From Tilletiopsis washingtonensis (taxonomy: Eukaryota > Basidiomycota > Exobasidiomycetes > Entylomatales), in the NCBI RefSeq assembly GCF_003144115.1, contig NW_020312015.1, positions 245,945 through 309,944 on the forward strand: a DNA stretch of 64,000 bases, read 5' to 3'. The stretch's first letter is position 1. Each line of letters opens with the position of its first letter. Shown piece after piece: positions 45,693 to 55,085 of the stretch. Position numbers and translations under genes: made by a program. The notes under the pieces are model-generated. The model saw nothing but the letters and a program-made list of their open reading frames with translations, ran no database searches and was not told the DNA's origin.

Positions 45693-46232
45693 GCTGGGCA
45701 GTACGGCAGGGGTGCGAGAGGGGTGGAGATGGAGGTGGTGCAGGGTGCCTGGCCGGGAAGAAGCGAGAGCCGAGCGAGGTGCCCGTCGCACCGCCAGCGC
45801 AAATCACGCGCGCGGAGTCGCTCTCGCCAGGCCCCGGCGGCCGACGGCGCTGCAGCGCCAGCCGCACCGCCAGGCCCGAGCGCCAGCACCCGCCAAGGCT
45901 GCCCCGTCGGCACCGCTGAGAGCTGGAATGCAGCCGCCGAGATAGCGGCACAGGCATGCCCACTCGAGCATCACGAGAGACCCTTGTGCAGCATCTGAGT
46001 GTGCCAAGCCTGGCGGGCAGGCCGGGCACGCACGACAAGGGAGCGCGCCATGCGCTGCAGCTGCTGCAGGCGCGCCGAGAAGGAGGCAGCGCCTGCGCTG
46101 CCTGCTGCGCCGCGGCGCCGCCGCGGCGCGCGGTCGTGTGCATCTCGCGGCGGCGCTCGAGCTGCGCCGCGCGCGAAGCCTGCGCGCTTGGTCCTTCGCC
46201 TCCACCACCATCCCTCCTCCCTTTGCCCGGCC
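45693..46232. promoter_or_regulatory. Divergent intergenic region, eIF3e / WW protein
   Basis: 540 nt, GC-rich. No further gene was recognised. Confidence 0.4.
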
Positions 46233-49200
46233 ATGTTCGCCGAGGACGACCCGCTCGACTTTGGCGATGCCGACGAGGACGTCGTCGACCTCGGCATCGA
46301 GGGCAGCGACGAGCCCGTCGTGGATCTCGGCTTCGACGCTGCCGAGGCGCCGGCAGCTGCAGCCTCCACCGAGGACGCGGCGCCGGCAGAGAGCGCCGAG
46401 CCTGCCGCCGAGGCGCAGGCAGTGCCGTCTGATGCAGCACCACAGGCAGACGCGAGCAGCAGCAGCAACGACGGCGTGCGCATCGCCGGCGCCGCACAAG
46501 CTGCCGTCAGCGCGGCCGACGCTGCGCCCGCGGCTGCCGCTGCCACTGCTTCGCCTCCTGCTCCCGAGCTGCCGGCGGGCTGGGAGCGCGTCGAGGCGCG
46601 CAGCGGCGGCGTGTACTTCTTCCATGCCGCCAGCGACACGGCCACATGGACCTTCCCCACCGGCACACCCAAGCACAGCTCGCCTGCCGCCGCCGCTGAG
46701 CCAGCGGCGGCGTCCAGCGCGCCCGCAGCGCCGGCAGAGGCGCCGGAAGAGAAGAAGGGCCTGAGCATCTTTGGCGCGGCGGCGCGCTCGGGCCGCCAAG
46801 CTGGCTCGTCGCAGGAGCCGCAGACGCGCGAGGCAGATGTGGCCATGAAGCAGGAAGGCCGAACGGCAGGCAGCAGCTCAAACTCGCGCCAGCACTCCGA
46901 CGCCGCAAGAGATGCACCTGTGCGTGGCCGCTCGGACGAGACAGCAGCTGCTGCTGCGCCCGCCAGCAAGAGCGGACCGAACTCGCCCAGCGACACGCGC
47001 AAGCGTCGCTGGGGCGAGCGCTTCGAGCAGGACCGCCAGAGTGAGCATCCGCGTCCCTGTTCCTTGCTCCGTCGTCGTCATCGCCGCCGTGCCATCGTCC
47101 GGCGTCGATCTGCCCAAGGAGCGCGCGACTGCTCTGGCTCACTGCTGCACTGCGAGCCGCTCGCGCTCGAGCGCGTCGCGTTGGCTGGCTAGAGAGGCGA
47201 TTGCAGCGTCACCTCTGTGGCACCGCGGAGCATCTGTCCGCACCCCTCTTCATCCTCTGGCGAGCGCTTCGTGCGCACTGTCGGGCTCATCGCGAGCCAG
47301 ACGTCACTCTGCGTCGATCTCCAGTCTGGCTGCTGGCATGCGGTCGGGCTCGTCGCGGCCCAGACGCCCGTCTGGCGCGCCGTCATTCGCACTGCCGGTG
47401 TGTCTGCGCTGTCGTGCGCAGCACCCGGCCGTCCGTTGCAGCACGTCTGGCGCAACTTCATAGGCTCCTCGCGCTCGAGGCGCTCGAACAGAACGCCACT
47501 TCGATGCTCCGCTGCAGCTCGCTCACTCGTTCTCTCGGCCGCTCCTCGATCTCCCTCAGAGCGTCCACGCAGTGATCAGAACGACGCACCCGCTGCCGCT
47601 GTGCAAGACGCAGCGCGGCCCGAGCCGAACCGTAGGCAGCCCGACCGAGCGTCGCAGAACGAGCGTCAAGATCAGAAGCAGGCTTCAGCGCGCGAGTCTC
47701 GCTACCCGCAGAACGAGCGACGCGATATCGGCGTGAGCATGCATCGCGGCGCACTTCCTCATCGCTGGGTCTCTCTGACCACCGTAACGCATCTCGCAGC
47801 GACCGGCAGAAGAGACCAACGCAGTCGCCTCGGCATATGCGAGGCGCAACGGCGCAGCACGCGGTGCGCCAGCGCCAACGTCGCAGCCTCCCACCGTGCA
47901 GCACGACAGATCCAGCTATCGTGCACCCGAAGCGGCGCCGGCTGGCTCGCGCTACGACTCCTACCGTCCTTCAGACGCAGCACCGCCAGCAGCGCCTGAG
48001 CGCGTCGAACCACGGCAGCGTGACACTTATCCTGAGCCTAGCAACGGCTTCCGCGGGCGCGAGCAGCCGGCGGTGAGTGTGGATGTCGGCCATCGCAGAG
48101 CCGACCACCTGACCACAGCGCCTTTGCAGCATTCCTCTGCTCCGCCTCCCGACAGCGTCGCTGACCGCAGCCAAGGTCCAACTCGTTCGCCTCCACGAGG
48201 CGCTCCGGCAAGCGACAAGCGCCCAGCCTACGACGATCGCCGGCCGTCGCGAGCCGCACCAGGTACTTCGGGCGCAGCGGGCGAGCCGCAGATGCGAGTC
48301 TGGGGTGCACGCGCTGCGCCGGCCGCCGAGGCGCCCCTGCGTGACGCTCCGATGAGCCGTGAGCCGTCTGCGCGAGAGGGTCCTTCTCGCGACGCGCCGG
48401 GCCGCGACTATGCTGGTCCGCCGCCGTCTGCGTGGGGATCCCGCTCGTCGTACGACGACCGCGCACCTCGAGATGCACCCGCCCCTGCTGCGGGTCCTCG
48501 GATCGACTCGCGTATGGCCGAGCCAGCGGCTGTTGCGCGAGACCGGCGCAGCTACGAGCCGCAGACGCCTGCAGCTGTCGTGAGCCGGTCTGCAGAATCT
48601 GCTCAGCTCGACTCGCGTGCTCCACGCGAGCCGGCTGGGCGCTCGCGCTACGACGAGCCGCCGCATGCCTCTATCGCTGCGGCAGGCTCACAGCGTCCGT
48701 CTGCACCGCGCCAGGCATCAAAGTCTGGCTTCCGCGCCGACAACCCGCCGCCAGCTCGTCATCCGGACCTTGAGCGTCAAACGCAGTGGGGGCCCGAGCA
48801 GTTGCCCGCAGAGGCTCGCTACGACTCGCGTCCAGCCATGGATGCGCTGCCGGCCATGCGCGATCGCTTCGCACCCGTCGAGTCCGCTCAACAGCGCGGC
48901 CCGCCTGGCGCTGGCGCTCCGGCCATCAACGGCATGCGAGCATGGGGCGCACCGCGGGAGCCGCCGGCCGCGGCGCTAGAGTCTCGCGACGTTCGCGTGC
49001 GTGACGAGTACCATGGCGCAGCTGCTCGCGACGACCGGCGCCCGTCAGCCTCACGTCTGTCGCGCGAGCCTGACGCTCGTGGAGCTCACGGAGGTGCACA
49101 GGGTCCGCGGGAGCCGGCTCGCAGCGCTGACCCGCGCCGCAACTACCCTCCGCACGAGGCGCCGCGCGCAGCGTACGGCCCTCGCGCTCAAGAGCCTCCT

Positions 49201-49575
49201 CGTGCGATCAGTCCGCGTGACGAGTATGCGCCGCGGCCAGCTCGTGAAGCGGGCCCTGGAGCGCCGCGCCAGTACGATCAGCCTCGTGGTCTCGACTCGC
49301 AGCGAGACTATCGCGCAGCGCCACCTGCGGCATATCCGCCTCGCGACGTCGATCGGCGAGCTCCTCAGCAGGCGCCGATGCGCGAGTGGGGTGCGCCGCG
49401 CGACCACTCCTCGTATGCTCCTGCCCCGCCGCCGCAGCAGCATGCGCCACGCGATGTGTCAGGCGACATGCGCTCCCTCGCCGAGCGTGAGGCGGCGCTG
49501 ACTCGCAAGGAGCGCGAGCTGCAGGAGCGCGAACGTGCGATCCAGCAGGCGGCCGCCTCCGTTCCGCGTCGATGA
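46233..49575 (+). CDS. WW-domain protein with long Arg/Pro-rich tail
   Basis: Exons 46233-47040, 47560-47732 and 47800-49575 sum exactly to 918 aa. An acidic N-terminus (DDPLDFGDADEDVVDLG) and Ala/Glu-rich region precede one WW domain around residue 115 (LPAGWERVEARSGGVYFFHA, then TATWTFPTG), which would bind proline-rich ligands. Then KRRWGERFEQDRQKRPRSDQ and some 600 residues of disordered sequence rich in Arg, Pro, Ala, Asp and Tyr, with recurring SRYD/SYDDR/DYAG-type pieces. A short C-terminal coiled coil follows (LAEREAALTRKERELQERER). It resembles RNA-processing WW proteins in composition; no orthologue is assigned. The first intron (519 nt) is the longest seen in the window. Confidence 0.82.
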
Positions 49576-50488
49576 TGATGCGCTCGCGCCGCCACCAAGC
49601 CACCTTCGTTGAGATGCGCCCGCTCGCTCGTCAAGCCACCTTTAATGAGACGCCATTTATCATGGGCCTCGGCCGTTGTGGCGTCGTCCGACGGGCGCAG
49701 CTCGACGCTCCTCTTGGGCCCCTGAGCAGTCGCGAGGCCGCGCCTTCAGCTCGAAGGCGCAGCCGCTGCGCCTCCCGCAGGCACGACGGACAGGACGTTC
49801 TTGTTCTTGCGAGCACGGCGCGATCCCGGACAGCCCGGCCCGCGGCGACCTAAATCTCCCTCGGACCCGAGGCTGGGGGCTGACACGGCAGCGGGACCGT
49901 CGTGTCTCCATCGCGCGTCGACGTCTTGTCCTCGCGACGCATGAACGGTACGCGGCGCCGCGCCTTATGCGCGCGCGCGTGGGTCTTGAGGTCGGGCGCC
50001 TTCTCCCGGGGCGCTTTGTTTGTTGTCCTCGACACTCGTCAGGCACGCTTCTCACACAGCGGGAAGAACAAAGCTCAGCACATGAATGCAGCGAGGGTCC
50101 TTTGTCTCTCGTGCGATCCGACAAAGCGCCTGCCGCGCTGCCTGGCTCAACTCTCGTCTCTCGCGAGCTATCATGCCTCGGCAGAGCGCCGACGTGCTTG
50201 GCCCGTACTCAACCTCGCCACGGCAGTAGATGGACAGCCGGCGTCATGACTAGCAAGGCACTCGACTCCGCAGATCGACTGTGATCTTCCCGAGCTGCGC
50301 TACAACAAGGGCCTGACGCCTTGCGCATATATAAGGCTCGCCGCCTCGCGAGCTCTCTCACACCGACCCACCGACGCATCTTCGTCCTGTCCATGTCAGT
50401 GCGCTTAGAGCTCGCCTTACCGGATCGCATCTGCTGATGCCTCACCAACCACAGGGAGCGCACAGCCATCCCGCCACGCGACTCTTCC
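49576..50488. promoter_or_regulatory. Upstream region of the PH-like gene
   Basis: 913 nt with no recognised gene. It contains a clear TATA element, listed separately. Confidence 0.4.
50328..50336 (+). promoter_or_regulatory. Probable TATA box of the PH-like gene
   Basis: TATATAAGG lies about 155 nt before the ATG at 50489. CT-rich sequence (GAGCTCTCTCACACC) follows, as expected near a transcription start. It is the only convincing TATA box noticed in this GC-rich window. Confidence 0.55.
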
Positions 50489-53103
50489 ATGCGCTCTACT
50501 GCTGCCCGGAGCAGCAGCACGGCAAGCCACAGCGACAAGCTGGCCAAGTTCTTCGGCGAGCCAGTGCCGCCGCCGCACGCACTTCAGCTTGCAGTCCCGC
50601 TCTCTCCGCCGCCGCCACAGCTAGATGTGTACCTGCCAGGCTGCACGCTGCGCAATAGCGCCTCGTGGAGCAAGCTGAGCGCCACCATCGACGACATCGG
50701 CCCGCTGTGCATCCCTGCGCCGCGGGTGCCGCTCGAACCAGAGGTGCGCGCCCATGCGACGCCCGAGGCTCGCGCAGCGAAGCGCTCTCCGGACCAGAGC
50801 ATGGCGTACCTGCGAGAGGCACTCGACGACCCTCAAGACGAGGCCTGGCGCACCAGGCATGCCGGCTCGGTCAAGCCTCGCACCCTGCTCGACCGCCGCG
50901 CAGCAGAGCTCGAGACGCTGAAAGACACCCGCGCCCTGCCCTGGTCGCCGGCCACTGCCTCGTCAGGCAGCGCAAGCAGCCGACTGCCGAAGGTCTGCCC
51001 GGCCTTTCCGGCGGAGTATCGCCTCCTGCGACGTGCGATCCTGCTCGACGAGCCGGTCAGCAAGCTCGATGCGGGGAAAGGCATGGCGCTAGCACGTAAG
51101 CGCGGCTGGCACCGTCGGCGCCTCGTGCTCTCCAGCAACGCCACCGTGCGCGAGGGCCTCGGCATCCACTGGGACAACGACTCGCTGCCGCCCACACCTC
51201 AGTTCGACTGCCTCGGCGAGAGCACGGCCGCGCCGTTTGCCTGTCTGCACATCTTCAAGGGCGATGGCCTGGTGGAGCTACAGCGGCTCACGCTCTCGTC
51301 GACGACGTTCATCGCCGTAGCCGACTCGCGCTCGTCTTCCGAGCGCTGGGTCCTGCGCATCGGCGGCGCGGCCTCGGTGCTTCCTCCAACCGACGTCAAC
51401 GGCCGCTGGGCTCCGCCCGAGGAATGGCGCATCCAGCTGGACAGCCTTGAGCAACTTGTGCATTGGCAGAAGATGCTGCGGGTAAGTGCTGTGCCTCTCA
51501 GGGCGGCAGCAGAGGCTGACTCTGGCCTCAGTCTCTCGTGCTTGCCCTTGTGCGGGCTGAGCAGTCCTTTCGTATGGGCAACCAGCGCACCAGCGTCCGT
51601 CTATCCGGCAGAGCTGGCTCGAAGCGCAGCTCAGCGCTCAGTAACGCCACGTCGCGGTCGTCCAGCAGCCGGTGCTGCATGCAGGACATGCCCGGCGAGG
51701 TATCCCCCGAGATGGCCGAGACCGAATGGACCGGCTTGACGCTCGAAGCGGCCGCCATACTTTCGCCTAGCCCGCGCGACGAGGTCCATCCAGGTCCTGC
51801 CCAGCTCGCGCTCGACCAAGCTGTCCTCGCCTTCGAACGAGCTCGCCTCACAGGTGATTTGGCCCTTGCACGCGAGGCTCTGGAGGTCATGCGACCTGCC
51901 AGCGGCGTGGAACCTCTGCTGGCCGCCGACAGCGAGGACGAGGAGCACATGGCTGACGAGCAGGCGGCCAGCGCCCCCATGGTCCGCTCAGACGGAAGCG
52001 CCGTGCTGGGCAAGACCAAAGCTGAGCGAGCTCATGCAAGGGCCGCTCGCAACTCCCTGACTCTCCGACGGGTGCGAGCCAACTCTGCCTCGAATGCCTC
52101 GGGTGTCCCGATCCGCGGCCTGCCGCTTCCGCCCCAAGGCCCCGCCCCCTGCGTCGCCCTGCCTGCGCTTCCGATCCCTTCGGACAAGGCGCTGAAACTC
52201 GGCTCGCCGGTCATCCTCGATCCGGCGCCACGGCGCCTGACACCGAAGCGCTCGCTCCGCCTGGAGCTCTCCGGACAGCACCCTTACTCGGCAGCTGAGC
52301 GCGCCATCGATGTCCATCCGCTGACGCTCAGCGAAGCGATGCGCGCCTCCGTGTGGAGCACGAGTCCATCCTCGTGGAGCTCGAGCGACGATGCAACGTT
52401 CTCGCCGACTTCTTCCTACGCAGAGACGCTGCCGCCGCTCACGCCGGCGCTGTCGTCGCCGAGCGCCACCTTCGAGGCGGACAACTCGCGCCGGCCGAGC
52501 ATCGCCTCGCAGACGGCGGCCAAGCGTCAATATGCCATGCTCGATGCGCTCTCGCTTCAGCGCACGCGAGAGCGCCCGCACAAGACCGGCACGGGTGCTC
52601 GCGTCACCGTTTCCTCGGACGACCTGCACTCGCAGTCGCCGCTCGCGCAGCGGCAGAACGCCACGGAGCGGCGCAGCTCCTTCTTCCTGGCGTTCTCGAC
52701 GTCGGACGACGAGGTCGAGGAGGTCAAGCCATACGTGCCCGGGCCAAGCGCCTACCCTCGCCGCCGCTCGGACATGGACGAGCATCGCCAGGCCGTCCAG
52801 ACCATGCGCGACCGGTTGCACACGCGCGTGCCGTCGCCATCGACCGGTGGGGTGCTGCCGTACGCCAATGCCGGCTCGGCACCGGCGTCGCCAGCGGCAG
52901 AGCGCAGCCGACGGATCGAGGGCGAGATCAAGAGCGCCGTGCGCCGGCCGTCCATCAAGGCTGATGCGCCGGCTGTCGTCCCGCCCGCTACGCGCTCGAT
53001 GTTCAACCTCAAGGCCGCCGTGCGCACACCGCCGCCGTCACGTCCCCCGCCGTCGGTGCCTCGCGCCGGCTTCCCTCAGACACGCGTGGGCCTGGCACTC
53101 TGA
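50489..53103 (+). CDS. PH-like domain protein, basidiomycete type
   Basis: Two exons (50489-51481 and 51532-53103) give 854 aa. Near the N-terminus is the short motif KLAKFFGEPVPPP. Residues about 250-331 read as a PH-like fold: LHIFKGDGLVELQRLTLSSTT, then FIAVADSRSSSERWVLRIGG, and a final helix EEWRIQLDSLEQLVHWQKML with the hallmark tryptophan. The remaining 520 residues are disordered, Ser/Pro/Arg-rich with many potential phosphorylation sites. They include FLAFSTSDDEVEEVKPYVPG and a C-terminal IEGEIKSAVRRPS. A membrane-associated signalling or polarity adaptor is plausible but inferred; I recognise no named orthologue. Confidence 0.78.
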
Positions 53104-53246
53104 AGATGAGGTGGGCAGCATGTGACGTGTGATTGAAGCAGGCTAGTGTACAGATGATGGAGCAATGAAGGAGCGATGTGATGCAATGCGCGGAAGGAAT
53201 GCAGACGGAGGCAGTGCGAGTGAATGATCGTGTGTGTGAGATGAGC

Positions 53247-55085
53247 TCAAGCGGCGATGGCGGCGAGAAGTGCGCGGCTGCGCTTGTGGGCGAGACTGGG
53301 ACGAGATGTGGGCGATGGGCCAGCGGAGGACTTGCCCTCGGCAGCCGGTGGTGACGACGGCGCAAAGGCACCCTTGACGTTGCTCCAGCGGCTGCGCAGT
53401 ACGGCATCGATGCGGCCGGCGAGGCGCTCGGCCTGCTCGCGCTCGCGGCCCGTGGGCGACGGCGGCGACGTGGGCTTGCGCTGGGTGAAGTCGAAGGGCT
53501 GGCCGTCCTCGGGCGTGCATGGTGGCGAGACGGTCGTAGTGCGGCGCCAGAAGGAGGAGAATGCGGCGGTGACGCCGCGGGCGCTCGACGACGGCGGCGT
53601 CAGCAGCGGGCTGTCGGGCTCGAAGACGGAGCGGTCGACGCTGAGGCTGGCGTCGATGTCGAGCGGCGCCAGGCTCGGCCGGCGGCACTGCAGCGGCAGC
53701 GTGGTGGGCAAGTCGTCGAAGCCGCCGCCGAAGAGGGCCGACTGGCTGGCGAACTGCGCACAGCTGGGCATGGGCGTCGAGCAGAGCGGACCCATGGCGC
53801 CGAGCGCCAGGCCGAGCAGGTTGCCGTCGGCGTCCGTCTCGAGGCCGGAGCTCCACTTTTCGACGTTGCCGTGCGAGTGCTCCTCGGCCCAGAACTCGAA
53901 TGCCTCGAACGTCGAGTCAAGCTCGGCGTCGAGGGCCGCCAGCTCGGCACGGAGGTCGAGCTCGCGCGACGTGGGCGCCGGCGCCGGCGGGATGGGCAGA
54001 TCGGAGCGCGACGAGCGGTCCGGGTTGGTGCAGAAGAGGCCCTTGACCAGCGGCGGGCGCTCCGAGGTGCTCATCGTCGTGGCGCGGCTGCGGCACGAGA
54101 GGTTGCCGGCGTCGTCGCTGAAGAGCGAGTTGCCCGAGCCGCTGACGTCGCTGGCGGAGCTGGCGTCGCTGCGGCTGTGCGAGTGGTGCAGGTAGCTGGC
54201 ACGCGTCGCCGGCGACGGCAGTGCCGTGGCGAAGCCGGAGTCCGGCGGCGAGAGGGCCGAGCTGAGTGCCTCGGCGGCCATGGCGTCCTTGCGGGCGTGG
54301 CGGGCGCGGGCCTGGGCGGGTGCGTTGAGCGCGGCGAGGCGGGCCTGCTCGCGCTCGGGCGAGGCGTGCGACGGTGCGGCAACGTACGAGCCGGACGACG
54401 TGCTCGACGATGGCGACTCGGCGCCGTCGGCGTCACTGTCGTTGAACTCGAAGACGGGGCGCAGGGCCTGGATGCGGCGGTAGTGGCTGCCGCCGAGCAT
54501 GCCGAGGCGCAGGCTCAGCGATGCCGCCATGGCGTCGTCGTCGGAAGCCGGAGCCTCGGCGGCGACGCTGCTGAGGCGCATGTGGCCGGTGCTGTCGAGG
54601 CCGATGTTGAGGTCCGGGTACTGGCTCTGCAGCTGCTTGCTGGCGCAGGCGAGCACACGCGCCTTGCTGGCTCGGCGGGCGTCCATGTCGGCGCGCGGTG
54701 CGGCCGGCTCCCGTGGCAGCGAGGCGAGGCGCGGCGGCGTGCGTGGCCCGACGGTCGAGACGGTCGAGGTGCTGTCGCTGGAGAGGCTGGGCATCATGTC
54801 GGCCGACGACGAGCCGCCAGAGAGGAGAGCGTGGAGGGCGTCGGCGCGGGCGCAGGCGCGCGAGCAGTAGATGGCCGCCTCGTCGTCGTCGTCGGAGACA
54901 CAGCTGGCGTCGTCGGCGAGGGCGTCGGCAGCATCGACGGCGGCGCCGCAGAAGCAGAGGCCGCGCGAGGCGGATGGCGCCGGCGACGGAGCGGGTGCGA
55001 CAGGCGGCAGCGCCGAGGTGGATGCGCCGGGCGTCGAGAAGGGCGGCAGCAGGCCCGCAGCGAGGGCAGGCGGGTAGGCAGGCAT
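53247..55085 (-). CDS. Disordered protein with Ecl1-like N-terminal Cys motif
   Basis: An intronless 612-aa frame starting MPAYPPALAAGLLPPF. Around residues 42-85 is FCGAAVDAADAL then IYCSRACARADALHALL. The C-x-C...Y-C-S-x-x-C-x-x-x-D pattern resembles the small zinc motif of Ecl1-type (life-span regulator) and related fungal proteins. The rest is Ser/Ala/Pro-rich and largely disordered, with blocks such as HYRRIQALRPVFEFNDSD, STFEAFEFWAEEHSHGNVEK and SFWRRTTTVSPPCTPEDGQP. A basic end (RPSLAHKRSRALLAAIAA) follows. Possibly a transcriptional or stress regulator; the family call is tentative and rests on the Cys motif only. Convergent with the PH-like gene. Confidence 0.72.
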   Translation of the reverse strand: MPAYPPALAAGLLPPFSTPGASTSALPPVAPAPSPAPSASRGLCFCGAAVDAADALADDASCVSDDDDEAAIYCSRACARADALHALLSGGSSSADMMPSLSSDSTSTVSTVGPRTPPRLASLPREPAAPRADMDARRASKARVLACASKQLQSQYPDLNIGLDSTGHMRLSSVAAEAPASDDDAMAASLSLRLGMLGGSHYRRIQALRPVFEFNDSDADGAESPSSSTSSGSYVAAPSHASPEREQARLAALNAPAQARARHARKDAMAAEALSSALSPPDSGFATALPSPATRASYLHHSHSRSDASSASDVSGSGNSLFSDDAGNLSCRSRATTMSTSERPPLVKGLFCTNPDRSSRSDLPIPPAPAPTSRELDLRAELAALDAELDSTFEAFEFWAEEHSHGNVEKWSSGLETDADGNLLGLALGAMGPLCSTPMPSCAQFASQSALFGGGFDDLPTTLPLQCRRPSLAPLDIDASLSVDRSVFEPDSPLLTPPSSSARGVTAAFSSFWRRTTTVSPPCTPEDGQPFDFTQRKPTSPPSPTGREREQAERLAGRIDAVLRSRWSNVKGAFAPSSPPAAEGKSSAGPSPTSRPSLAHKRSRALLAAIAA

